From: Pseudomonas marincola
GTDB lineage: Bacteria > Pseudomonadota > Gammaproteobacteria > Pseudomonadales > Pseudomonadaceae
DNA: 64,000 nt
Direction: 5' to 3'
NCBI RefSeq assembly: GCF_900116605.1
Contig: NZ_FPBC01000017.1
Span: 35,970 to 99,969, forward strand
The notes beneath the pieces were generated by a model. The model had not been told where the DNA came from and made no database searches. It was given only the letters and a program-made list of their open reading frames with translations. Positions 34,037 through 42,946 of this stretch are shown here, in pieces (position 1 is the first letter of the stretch; the number at the start of each line of letters is the position of its first letter). Both the position numbers and the translations under genes were made by a program.

Positions 34037-34664
34037 TGACGGAACGCTCCAGCCAGCGCGCCAGCAGTGGCGCAAGGGTTTCCAGCGGCTGATAACCGTT
34101 GGTCAGCAACGCCAACTGGCCATCGCGCTGGGCCAGCAGGGTCGGGAATCCGGCTATGCCCAAGTCCAGCGCCCAGCTGAAATCTTCCGTGGTGGCCGCA
34201 CGCTGCGCCGCACTGTCGTAGGCATCGGCGAATGCACTGCGCGACAGCCCGGCGGCTTCGGCAAGTTCAAGCAGAACCTGAACCTGAGTTACATCGCGGC
34301 CTTCAACATAAAACGCCTGCTGGATTGACTTAACCAAGCGCCAGGCGCCCTGCGGCGAAAGCGAGCGCGCAGTCACCAGCGCACGGCACACGGTTTCGGT
34401 GTCGTAGACAAAGCCTTCTGGCAGCGCACCCTCGAACTTGAATGGCTGGCCGGTAGCGTTTGCGACCGCCTGCCAGTGTTCAAGAATGTAGCGTCGGGTT
34501 GAAGGATCGAGGATGGCATTGTTGCCCGTGCGCAGCCCCCCTGCGATCAAGTGCAAGTCGACGCCTGCTGCCTGCGCCTGCTGAGACAGCGCTTCTGCTA
34601 CCGGAGCAAATCCCCAGCACCAGGAGCACATCGGGTCCATCACGTACAGCAGGCGGGTTTGCAT
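34029..34664 (-). CDS. DsbA-family thioredoxin-fold protein (CxxC, FrnE-like)
   Basis: A 211-residue DsbA-like oxidoreductase without a signal peptide. The redox motif CSWC lies in VMDPMCSWCWGFAPVA at 8-23. The helical insertion and cis-Pro region GIAGFPTLLAQRDGQ near 168-182 fit the cytoplasmic FrnE/DSBA branch. It overlaps the ABC exporter gene and is adjacent (3 bases) to trhO upstream, forming a likely trhO-dsbA-abc transcript. Its client proteins are unknown. Confidence 0.88.
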   Translation of the reverse strand: MQTRLLYVMDPMCSWCWGFAPVAEALSQQAQAAGVDLHLIAGGLRTGNNAILDPSTRRYILEHWQAVANATGQPFKFEGALPEGFVYDTETVCRALVTARSLSPQGAWRLVKSIQQAFYVEGRDVTQVQVLLELAEAAGLSRSAFADAYDSAAQRAATTEDFSWALDLGIAGFPTLLAQRDGQLALLTNGYQPLETLAPLLARWLERSVNA

Positions 34665-34667
34665 GGC

Positions 34668-35606
34668 TTAATCCTTTTTCGCGAGGCGTGCGTTGTATCC
34701 CAGCGGATGCGGCATATTGCGCGCCTGAGCCAGTTCGATCTGACGCTGGCGCTCACGGGCACCGGCACGGGTTTTCTCTGGCAATGAGTCCCAGCAATGC
34801 GGGCAACTCACGCCGGGCGTGTAAAACTCGGACTCGCGGTCTTCTGTCGAAATCGGCGTGCGGCAAGCGTGGCACTGATCATACTCACCTTCGCTAAGGT
34901 CGTGGCGCACGGTGACCCGGTTATCGAACACGAAGCAGTCGCCCTTCCAGCGGCTCTGCTCCTGCGGCACTTCTTCGAGGTATTTGAGAATGCCGCCCTT
35001 GAGGTGAAACACTTCATCGAAGCCTTGATTGAGCATGTAGCTCGAGGCCTTTTCGCAGCGAATGCCGCCGGTGCAGAACATGGCGACTTTCTTGTGCTTG
35101 GCCGGATCAAAGTTGGCTTTGATGTAGTCGGGGAATTCGCGGAAGGTTTTGGTCTTCGGGTCGATCGCACCATCGAATGTGCCAATCGACACTTCGTAGT
35201 CATTGCGCGTATCGATCAACAGAACTTCCGGGTCTGCGATCAGCGCGTTCCAGTCCTGCGGCTCGACATAGGTGCCGACACGTTTGTTCGGGTCTACACC
35301 CTCAACCCCAAGGGTCACGATTTCTTTTTTCAGTTTGACCTTGGTGCGATAGAACGGCTGCTCGTCGCAATAGGATTCTTTGTGGTCGATATCAATCAGG
35401 CGCGCATCCTGACGGAACCACTCAAGCAGATTATCGATGCCCGCACGGCTGCCCGAAACAGTGCCGTTAATACCCTCTTCGGCCAGCAGCAATGTGCCTT
35501 TGATGCCGTACTCGAGCATGGCGTTGAGCAAAGGCTCACGCAGGTCGTGGAAGTCAGGTAGCGAGACGAATTTGTATAGCGCGGCAACGACAATCTTGTC
35601 GGTCAT
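34668..35606 (-). CDS. trhO: tRNA uridine(34) hydroxylase TrhO (rhodanese-like)
   Basis: A 312-residue TrhO/YceA protein that hydroxylates tRNA U34 using O2 (ho5U). A rhodanese domain (about 120-215) has the active-site loop FCTGGIRCEKASS near 180. The C-terminus has a four-cysteine cluster (CHAC and CPHC) typical of the family. The ATG at 35606 preceded by AGGAA is used; the upstream extension to 35669 runs through the bolA terminator and is rejected. Confidence 0.93.
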   Translation of the reverse strand: MTDKIVVAALYKFVSLPDFHDLREPLLNAMLEYGIKGTLLLAEEGINGTVSGSRAGIDNLLEWFRQDARLIDIDHKESYCDEQPFYRTKVKLKKEIVTLGVEGVDPNKRVGTYVEPQDWNALIADPEVLLIDTRNDYEVSIGTFDGAIDPKTKTFREFPDYIKANFDPAKHKKVAMFCTGGIRCEKASSYMLNQGFDEVFHLKGGILKYLEEVPQEQSRWKGDCFVFDNRVTVRHDLSEGEYDQCHACRTPISTEDRESEFYTPGVSCPHCWDSLPEKTRAGARERQRQIELAQARNMPHPLGYNARLAKKD

Positions 35607-35657
35607 CAGAATATTCCTGCAGTAGTCGCCCACGTAAAGGGCGGACTGGGTAATAAA

Positions 35658-35683
35658 AAACGCCAGCATCGCTGCTGGCGTTT
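35658..35683 (-). terminator. Intrinsic terminator of the DUF2059-bolA transcript
   Basis: Stem AAACGCCAGCA / TGCTGGCGTTT with a TCGC loop. The minus-strand product ends with a T-run, as required to terminate bolA transcription before trhO. Confidence 0.8.
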
Positions 35684-35780
35684 GTCGATTTTACGGAATT
35701 TGCAGCAATTGGTGTAGAGCTGATTTGACCCATGCGTCAACATGGATCATTCCCTGCCCCTGCAATCGAGCTTGTGTGGA

Positions 35781-36089
35781 TCAGTGCGCGTCGTGCTTGC
35801 TGCCGCCCAGACAAGTTGGCGACGCGGGGGCGATGCCCTGCGCCTGCCACTCTTGCGCGGTATACGTGTGCAGCGCCAATGCATGCACCTGGCCCATCAG
35901 ATCGCCCATACAGGCATACACCTTCTGGTGACGCTTAACCGCATTCAACCCGGCAAACTGCTCGCTGACGATCACCGCCTTGTAATGCGTTTCCAGCCCA
36001 CGGCTGTGCATGTGGCTCTCATCCTGCACGCTCAGGTGTTGCGGTTCGAGTGCAGCCAGCGCGACCTCAATCTGTTCAAGCTTCGACAT
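35781..36089 (-). CDS. BolA-family protein
   Basis: A 102-residue BolA/IbaG-like protein. The conserved HMHSRGLETHYKAVIVSEQFAGLNAVKRHQKVYACMGDLM segment includes the invariant His of the Fe-S-binding surface and the RHQ...Y motif. BolA proteins act with monothiol glutaredoxins in Fe-S trafficking and in stress morphology. The ATG at 36089 with GGAG is used; a TTG four codons upstream is possible. It is 12 bases after a DUF2059 gene, probably one transcript. Confidence 0.92.
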   Translation of the reverse strand: MSKLEQIEVALAALEPQHLSVQDESHMHSRGLETHYKAVIVSEQFAGLNAVKRHQKVYACMGDLMGQVHALALHTYTAQEWQAQGIAPASPTCLGGSKHDAH

Positions 36090-36101
36090 CAGGGACTCCA
36101 A

Positions 36102-36602
36102 TCAAGGTTTTTTAGGGGCGATTTCGTCGGTCATGTCCTGCAGCATTTTGTTCACCTGGGGAACCGCCACCTGCAATTTGGCTTGGGTCAGTTGCGCCGA
36201 GCGAGCTGTGAGTTCGGGCATTTTCTGCATGAACTTCTTGCCCAGCGGCGACTGATAGAACTTGATCAGCTCTTTCAATTCCGGCTCACTGAAATTGCTG
36301 GTGTAGAGTTTGATCATATCGGGCTTGATTTTGTCCCAGCCCACGGCGCTGTCGATCGCCGCGTTGGCCTTGGCCTGATAACGCTCAAGAGTTGCTTCCT
36401 TACCCTTTGGCGAGCCGCTCTCGGCAAAGCGCTGAGCGAACATTTGCTGCACTTGAGCGTGAACAGGAGCCGCCAGCTTGTCTGCTCGCGCCAACAGTAA
36501 AAAGCGCTCGGCATCGGCCGCGTGACTGGCGGCATCCGCGAACGCGTTCGCGCTCCCCACAGCCAGCAAGGCAACTGCAAAAACAGCAGATAAACGTGGC
36601 AT
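36102..36602 (-). CDS. DUF2059 secreted protein
   Basis: A 166-residue protein with a Sec signal peptide (MPRLSAVFAVALLAVGSANAFA, cleavage near 22) and a DUF2059 body from about 75. The segment MIKLYTSNFSEPELKELIKFYQSPLGKKFMQKMP is the family hallmark. It is presumably periplasmic with unknown function. The ATG at 36602 has GGAG upstream; an upstream in-frame extension would not give a proper signal peptide. It pairs with bolA downstream. Confidence 0.88.
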   Translation of the reverse strand: MPRLSAVFAVALLAVGSANAFADAASHAADAERFLLLARADKLAAPVHAQVQQMFAQRFAESGSPKGKEATLERYQAKANAAIDSAVGWDKIKPDMIKLYTSNFSEPELKELIKFYQSPLGKKFMQKMPELTARSAQLTQAKLQVAVPQVNKMLQDMTDEIAPKKP

Positions 36603-36980
36603 TAAATACTCCAGAATTAGCAAGATGAATCCGTAGGACAGCGCGGACGGTATTTTGTGCCTTAGCCACACAGACCTCAAGCGGCTTAACTGCGTCCTAC
36701 GCCAACAGCCCGCCTATCTGCTCGCGCATTATCAGCCTCGCCACACCAAAAGTAATGCCCACCATTTTACAGCAGGCGCTCGTCGCGCAGGCTTGCATAG
36801 CGTTGATTCACGCGACTTACATCACTCATTCGGCAACCATCGCCAGCGCCCTGATATGCAACACACCAGAACGTTAGCCCCGTACTGTAAGCCCAGCGTC
36901 ACGGCGTAATTATCTACCCAACGGAACCTGCGAGCCGTTATCACGACCTAAACTGCAAATACCCCTATCAGGAGAATCAC
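36603..36980. other. Intergenic region without visible gene
   Basis: This 378-base gap lies between the divergent DUF2059 and fumC genes. No convincing reading frame, hairpin terminator or recognised operator is seen. It presumably holds both promoters. Confidence 0.5.
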
Positions 36981-38375
36981 ATGAGCCGCAAGGAAACCGA
37001 CAGCATTGGTGCCATCGACGTCCCGGAAGATGCTTATTGGGGCGCGCAGACTCAGCGCTCGCTGATCAACTTTGCGATCGGACAGGAGCGCATGCCCATC
37101 GCGGTGGTGCATGCGCTGGCGACCATCAAGAAGGCAGCGGCGCGGGTAAATAATCGTAACGGCAGCCTGCCACAAAATGTCGCCCGCTTGATCGAGCAAG
37201 CGGCAGACGAGGTTATCGGCGGCCAGCTGGATGAGCAGTTCCCATTGGTGGTCTGGCAGACCGGCAGCGGCACGCAGACCAACATGAATGTTAACGAGGT
37301 GATTGCCGGGCGCGCCAACGAGTTGGCGACCGGTGCACGCGGTGGCAAAAGCCCGGTGCACCCGAATGATCACGTCAACCGTTCGCAAAGCTCGAATGAT
37401 TGCTTCCCGACCGCCATGCACATTGCAACGGCCAGCGCGGTCTACAACCAATTACTGCCGGCAATTGCCGAACTGTCTGGCGGGCTGGCCGAGCAAGCCG
37501 CGCGCCACGGCAACGTTATCAAGACGGGGCGCACCCATATGATGGATGCCACGCCGATCACTTTCGGTCAGGAGCTGTCGGCATTTGTCGCGCAACTGGA
37601 CTATGCCGAACGCGCCATTCGCAGTGCCCTGCCCGCTGTTTGCGAGCTGGCTCAAGGCGGAACTGCTGTTGGTACAGGCCTGAATGCACCAGCAGGTTTC
37701 GCCGAAGCGATTGCCGGGGAGCTGGCAGCGCTCACCGGCATGCCGCTGATCAGCGCGCCGAATAAATTTGCCGCACTGGCTGGGCATGAGCCGCTGACGA
37801 TTATGTCTGGCGCGCTGAAAACCCTGGCTGCAACGCTGATGAAAATCGCCAATGACTTGCGCTTGCTGGGCTCTGGCCCGCGCGCAGGATTTGCCGAAGT
37901 TCGCTTGCCCGCCAATGAGCCGGGCAGCTCGATTATGCCGGGCAAGGTGAATCCAACTCAGTGCGAGGCGCTGTCGATGCTGGCCTGCCAGGTGATGGGT
38001 AACGATACAACCATCAGCTTTGCCGCGAGCCAGGGTCACTTGCAGCTGAATGTATTCAAGCCGGTGATCATCAACAGTCTGCTGCAGTCAATCCGGCTGC
38101 TGGCGGACGGCTGCAGCAACTTCCAGGCCCACTGCATTGCCGGACTGGAGCCCGACGCGGCAAAGATGTCGGAACATCTGGAGCGCGGCCTGATGCTGGT
38201 GACGGCGCTCAATCCACATATTGGCTACGACAAGGCCGCCGAAATCGCCAAACAGGCTTATCAGCAAGGCACCACGTTGCGTGAAGCAGCGTTGCAGTTG
38301 GGGTATGTCACCGAGGAGGAGTTTTCAGAATGGGTTCGCCCTGAAAGCATGCTCGGTAACGGGCATACTCACTAG
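36981..38375 (+). CDS. fumC: Fumarate hydratase class II
   Basis: A 464-residue iron-independent fumarase interconverting fumarate and malate. The superfamily signature GSSIMPGKVNPTQCE is near 315, the catalytic loop VHPNDHVNRSQSSNDCFPT near 130, and GRTHMMDATPITFGQE near 185. The start has AGGAGA. In pseudomonads a fumC copy without sodA partner is usual outside the iron-limitation locus. It stands alone here. Confidence 0.97.
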   Translation: MSRKETDSIGAIDVPEDAYWGAQTQRSLINFAIGQERMPIAVVHALATIKKAAARVNNRNGSLPQNVARLIEQAADEVIGGQLDEQFPLVVWQTGSGTQTNMNVNEVIAGRANELATGARGGKSPVHPNDHVNRSQSSNDCFPTAMHIATASAVYNQLLPAIAELSGGLAEQAARHGNVIKTGRTHMMDATPITFGQELSAFVAQLDYAERAIRSALPAVCELAQGGTAVGTGLNAPAGFAEAIAGELAALTGMPLISAPNKFAALAGHEPLTIMSGALKTLAATLMKIANDLRLLGSGPRAGFAEVRLPANEPGSSIMPGKVNPTQCEALSMLACQVMGNDTTISFAASQGHLQLNVFKPVIINSLLQSIRLLADGCSNFQAHCIAGLEPDAAKMSEHLERGLMLVTALNPHIGYDKAAEIAKQAYQQGTTLREAALQLGYVTEEEFSEWVRPESMLGNGHTH

Positions 38376-38467
38376 GCAAGCGCCGGCTAACCAGAATGGG
38401 GCGCGGTGATTACAGCAGTCAATCTGCAATAGCTGCGCAGCGCTGAACAGGCTGCGCGGCTACTAAT

Positions 38468-39436
38468 TCAAACGGCCTTAACGACCGCCACGCGAGCTCG
38501 GCGAGTGCGCAGATTGGCCATTATCGAGGGCGCCAGCGCTGTCAGTGCAGACCCCAGCACCACCAGAACCGCACCACAGTACGCCAGCCCGTTAACCTGT
38601 TCAGGTTGCACATAGGCGGGCCACCAAACAGCCGCCAGCGCCACGGACGCAAAGGTCACCAACGGCGTAATCGCCAGCGCAGCACTTACCCGCGAGGCTT
38701 GCCAATGCGCCAACGCCTCGGCAAAAGCGCCATAGGCAACCAGCGTGTTCAGGCAGCAAGCCAGTAACAGCCAGCCTTGCACCGGGGTTAACAGCTGCAC
38801 ATCTAACGGCTTGGCCCACGGCGTTAGCAACAGGGCGCACGCGAGATAGATCACCATCATGATCTGCAGCGAATTCCATGAGCTGAGCAGTTGCTTTTGC
38901 GCCAACCCGTAAAAGGTCCAGACCAGTGCGGCCAGCATGACCGTTATCACGCCGGTGGTATAGGCGGTCAACGAGCTCAACAACTCGTCGAGGCGCTGAT
39001 TGAAGAACAAGCCAAAGCCGAGCAATAAAATAGCCAGCCCCACGCCCTGCCCGACGCTGAATTTCTCACGAAAGATGAAGATGCTGCTGATCAGCAACAG
39101 AATGGGCGCGACTTGAATAACCAGCTGCGTCGTGCCGGGGCTCAGCAGGTTTAATCCCATCAGGTACAGCACATAATTGCCGGTAAGCCCGAGGATGGCC
39201 AGGCAGAGTAAACCGATGCCTTTCTTCCCGAGAATATTGAAACGCGGCAGTCGCCGGGTGGCGGCCAGAAACGCCAGCAGAATCGAGCCTGAAACGAACA
39301 GGCGATACCAGGTAACAGTGACTGGATCGAGAGTGGCCAGTACTTGCTTGAGTTTGATCGGCAAAATGCCCCAGAGCACAGCGGTAACCATCGCCAGGAA
39401 CATGCCGTATGCCCAGCGACCAGAAGAGATATGCAT
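38468..39436 (-). CDS. EamA/DMT-family permease
   Basis: A 322-residue drug/metabolite transporter-superfamily permease with ten predicted helices in two EamA repeats (first starting AYGMFLAMVTAVLWGILPIKLKQVLA). The frame is open to 39463, but the ATG at 39436 has GAGG upstream and places a short hydrophilic N-terminus before helix 1. Substrate unknown; many relatives export amino acids or small metabolites. It is convergent with fumC. Confidence 0.87.
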   Translation of the reverse strand: MHISSGRWAYGMFLAMVTAVLWGILPIKLKQVLATLDPVTVTWYRLFVSGSILLAFLAATRRLPRFNILGKKGIGLLCLAILGLTGNYVLYLMGLNLLSPGTTQLVIQVAPILLLISSIFIFREKFSVGQGVGLAILLLGFGLFFNQRLDELLSSLTAYTTGVITVMLAALVWTFYGLAQKQLLSSWNSLQIMMVIYLACALLLTPWAKPLDVQLLTPVQGWLLLACCLNTLVAYGAFAEALAHWQASRVSAALAITPLVTFASVALAAVWWPAYVQPEQVNGLAYCGAVLVVLGSALTALAPSIMANLRTRRARVAVVKAV

Positions 39437-39714
39437 GACAGCCTCAAATTCGCGAAGACCCACTGCATCTGAAGTTGAGCAGTATCGTCTCGCGCAGGGC
39501 TATTTTAGCGACGCGCATAGTAACCAGCACAGCTACAGTGCTAGCGCGATAACCGGCAAAACTGTACGGGTGCAACGCGCCGCAAACCTACTTGAATAGC
39601 CACAGCCCTTACCCACTGGGGCCTGCAGATTCGACCGCTGGTCAGCAGCCTTAGCAAAACAACAATCGCTGATTAGAATCAAACTCATCAAAATAAAACT
39701 TTTGAGTAACTGCT

Positions 39715-39936
39715 ATGTTCTGCAAGCGCAATTGCGATCCACTTCACGGCACCCATTATCGCAGTGAGCGCATCAGCTCGGTAAACGGTCAGTATTTTTT
39801 TGCAACGCGGGAAGGCACGCTGGAAGGCCCGTTTTTCACACGGGTAGATGCCTTGCGAGAGATTGATTCGTACATCAACCGGATGTTCATTGCGCGGCAA
39901 TTGCCTAAACATCGCTCAATGAAAAACAGCCACTAA
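39715..39936 (+). CDS. DUF6316-like small protein
   Basis: A 73-residue protein with the pattern RSERISSVNGQYFFATREGTLEGPFFTRVDALREIDSYI, which resembles DUF6316 proteins restricted to pseudomonads and relatives. Codons are used as in real genes, and the AT-rich upstream region has a plausible promoter. No function is known. Confidence 0.7.
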   Translation: MFCKRNCDPLHGTHYRSERISSVNGQYFFATREGTLEGPFFTRVDALREIDSYINRMFIARQLPKHRSMKNSH

Positions 39937-39992
39937 CCGCGCAGGCCCGGCAAATCTCAAAGCGTCTTTGCCAGACCCCAGCGGTTATTCGA

Positions 39993-41177
39993 TCAGCTCA
40001 ACGATTCAAACAGCCCCGTTGCGCCCATACCGCCGCCCACACACATGGTGACGATGCCATAACGCAGTTTGCGGCGCTGCAACTCGCGCACCAGATGGCC
40101 GACCTGACGCGAGCCAGTCATGCCGAACGGGTGACCGATGGAGATTGAGCCGCCGTTGACGTTGTACTTGTCGTTGTCGATTTCCAGGCGATCCCGGCAA
40201 TACAGGCACTGCGACGCGAACGCCTCGTTGAGTTCCCACAGATCAATATCCGCCACGCTCAGGCCTTTGGCTTTCAGCAGCTTGGGCACCGAGAAAACCG
40301 GACCGATGCCCATCTCATCCGGCTCACAGCCCGACACGGTAAAGCCACGGAAAATCGCCCGCGGGGTCAGGCCCAGCTCAAGCGCTTTGTCCATGCTCAT
40401 GACCAGCGTCATGGAAGCACCATCGGAAAGTTGCGACGCATTACCGGCGGTTACCGAGCCATCCTCGGCAAACACAGGCTTCAAGCCGGCCAAATCCTGC
40501 AGGGTGGTACTCGGACGGTTGCAATCGTCACGGTCAACAATGCCATCGAGAATCGACTTCTCGCCTGTGGCTTTGTCTTCGACCTGATACTTGACGCTCA
40601 TCGGCACAATTTCGTCTTCAAACAAACCCTCTTTCTGGGCTGCTGCAGTACGCTGCTGGCTTTGCAACGCATAGGCATCCTGCGCCTCACGCGTAACGCC
40701 ATAACGGCGCGCAACGATCTCGGCAGTGCGGCCCATCGGGTAGTAAATACCGGGGATTTTTTCCTGGATAATCGGATTGAAGAGGTGATCGGTATTGATG
40801 CTCTTCATGGTCATGGTGATCGACTCGACACCACCGGCCACAATCACATCACTGCAACCCGAGGCGATCTGGTTGGCCGCAATGGCGATGGCTTGCAAAC
40901 CGGACGAGCAATAGCGGTTGAGCGTCATGCCCGGCACCTGAATACCGAGGCCAGACAACACGGCCACGTTGCGGCCGATGTTCATGCCCTGAGCGCCTTC
41001 GTTAGAACCGGCACCGACTACGCAGTCTTCAACCAGAGCAGGGTCCAGGTTGTTACGTTCGAGCAGCGCGTTCACGCAATGCGCTGCCATGTCGTCTGGA
41101 CGGGTCAGATTGAACTGGCCGCGAAAAGACTTGGCCAGACCGGTTCGTACGCTATCTACAATCACTACTTCACGCAT
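39993..41177 (-). CDS. Acetyl-CoA C-acyltransferase (thiolase)
   Basis: A 394-residue thiolase. The acyl-enzyme cysteine is in NRYCSSGLQA near 90, the signature NGGSISIGHPFGMTGSRQVGH near 345, and the second cysteine in MCVGGGMGATG near 380. The ATG at 41177 is used since the upstream extension to 41255 contains no conserved residues. Reactions of this class are beta-ketothiolysis in fatty-acid degradation or acetoacetyl-CoA formation; no neighbouring gene settles which one. Confidence 0.93.
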   Translation of the reverse strand: MREVVIVDSVRTGLAKSFRGQFNLTRPDDMAAHCVNALLERNNLDPALVEDCVVGAGSNEGAQGMNIGRNVAVLSGLGIQVPGMTLNRYCSSGLQAIAIAANQIASGCSDVIVAGGVESITMTMKSINTDHLFNPIIQEKIPGIYYPMGRTAEIVARRYGVTREAQDAYALQSQQRTAAAQKEGLFEDEIVPMSVKYQVEDKATGEKSILDGIVDRDDCNRPSTTLQDLAGLKPVFAEDGSVTAGNASQLSDGASMTLVMSMDKALELGLTPRAIFRGFTVSGCEPDEMGIGPVFSVPKLLKAKGLSVADIDLWELNEAFASQCLYCRDRLEIDNDKYNVNGGSISIGHPFGMTGSRQVGHLVRELQRRKLRYGIVTMCVGGGMGATGLFESLS

Positions 41178-41293
41178 GACACACCTCGGAGTTGATGATG
41201 TTGGGCATGAACTTAGGATAATTCCGCTCAATATCGATTCGCGACGATCATTCATCGCTTGTATGCGCGAACATCCTGCCGCGCGCTACAGCA

Positions 41294-42781
41294 CTAGTCT
41301 TTAGCAAATGCGGCTTCCAAAGCCTCATTGATGGTGCGCAGTACTTTGATCCGGGCGAAGTACTTATTGTTGGCCTCGACCAGTGTCCACGGGGCAATCC
41401 GGGTACTGGTGCGGTCGACCATGTCGCCCACTGCATCGCGGTAAACCTCCCACTTTTCGCGGTTGCGCCAGTCATCTTCGGTAATCTTGTAACGTTTGAA
41501 CGGGATCTTTTCGCGCGCCTGAAAACGCTCAAGCTGCGTTTGCTTGTCGATGGCCAGCCAGAACTTCACCAGCACCACGCCTGAGTCTGTCAGCTGCTCT
41601 TCAAAATCATTAATCTCGCCATACGCTCGCAACCAGTCGCTCGGGCTGCAAAAACCTTCAACCCGCTCAACCAATACACGGCCATACCAGGAACGGTCGA
41701 AAACCGTGAATTTGCCGCGCGCGGGGATATGCCGCCAGAAACGCCACAAGTAGGGCTGCGCCAGCGCCTCCTCGGTGGGCGCTGCGATTGGCACAATCCG
41801 GTATTGGCGCGGGTCCAGCGCGGCGGCAACGCGGCGAATTGCACCGCCCTTGCCAGCCGCATCGTTACCTTCAAAAACTGTGACCAGCGAATGCCGGCGC
41901 ATGCGTTTGTCGCGCATCAATCCGGATAACCGCGCCTGCTCGATCACCAGCTGCTCTTTGTAATCCGACTTCTCAAGCGCCTGGCTCATGTCCAGGCTGT
42001 CGAGCAACGTGCGGTTGTCGATGCTTGAAGTCAGCGGCGCCGAATGCGGATGCGGTCGCTGAACAGCCTGGGCTTTCAGGGCGGCCTGCAAGCCGTCGAG
42101 CAATACTTTGCCAACGGTCAGACTGCGGTAGTTTTCATCAAAGCCTTCAACCACATACCAAGGTGCGTAATCTCGGCTGGAGCGGCGCAGCACGCGCTCT
42201 CCGTAGCGTACAAACTTGTCGTAGGTTTTCGACTGTTGCCAGTCCAGCGGGCTGATCCGCCAACTGTGCAGCGGGTCGTCCTTGAGCGACTTCAGGCGGT
42301 TTTCCATCTGCTTTTTCGACAGATGAAACCAGAATTTGAAGATCAGCGTGCCTTCATCCGAGAGCATGCGCTCAAGGCTCTCGGCCGTGTCTATCGATTG
42401 ATCCATCACGGCGTCTTTGAACCGGCCATGCACGCGCCCCTGAAGGATCTGGCTGTACCAATTGCCAAAGAAAATCCCCATGCGCCCTTTCGGTGGGAGC
42501 TGGCGCCAAAAGCGCCAGGCCGGTGGACGGGCCAGTTCTTCATCGGTAGGTGCATCAAAGGTGCTGACTTCGATTAACCGGGGGTCCATCCACTCGTTCA
42601 ACAGTTTGACGGTTTCGCCCTTACCGGCGCCCTCAATCCCGTTGATAAGAATCAGCACCGCAAACCGGCCCTGCTGACTCAATTCGTATTGCGCCTCCAG
42701 CAATGCTTCACGCAGCGCTGGAACTGCCAGATCATAAGTTTCTTTATCAATGGTGCGGCCAATCTCGGCGGACTCGAACAT
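41294..42781 (-). CDS. pap: Polyphosphate:AMP phosphotransferase (class II PPK2)
   Basis: A 495-residue tandem PPK2 protein that phosphorylates AMP to ADP with polyphosphate. Two copies of the P-loop fold are visible: Walker A-like GIEGAGKGE near 50 and EGNDAAGKGGA near 307. Each is followed by FRRQLPPKGRMGIF-like and WRHIPARGKFTVFDRSWYGRVLVERVEG lid segments. Two-domain proteins of this length are characteristic of Pap. It is monocistronic, convergent with nothing close. Confidence 0.94.
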   Translation of the reverse strand: MFESAEIGRTIDKETYDLAVPALREALLEAQYELSQQGRFAVLILINGIEGAGKGETVKLLNEWMDPRLIEVSTFDAPTDEELARPPAWRFWRQLPPKGRMGIFFGNWYSQILQGRVHGRFKDAVMDQSIDTAESLERMLSDEGTLIFKFWFHLSKKQMENRLKSLKDDPLHSWRISPLDWQQSKTYDKFVRYGERVLRRSSRDYAPWYVVEGFDENYRSLTVGKVLLDGLQAALKAQAVQRPHPHSAPLTSSIDNRTLLDSLDMSQALEKSDYKEQLVIEQARLSGLMRDKRMRRHSLVTVFEGNDAAGKGGAIRRVAAALDPRQYRIVPIAAPTEEALAQPYLWRFWRHIPARGKFTVFDRSWYGRVLVERVEGFCSPSDWLRAYGEINDFEEQLTDSGVVLVKFWLAIDKQTQLERFQAREKIPFKRYKITEDDWRNREKWEVYRDAVGDMVDRTSTRIAPWTLVEANNKYFARIKVLRTINEALEAAFAKD

Positions 42782-42946
42782 ACGCTACTCCCTGATTTGC
42801 ATACATCAGCCTAGCGGATGATCAGGGGTTCTGTCTGAGCTATAAGCATGGGTTTTCAAGAAAAACGCTTAGCTCGAGCCTCAGCGATTGCATGGATACG
42901 GGGCTTTATCAGTTAAAATGCGCGCTGCATTTGCCAGGTAGCCGTC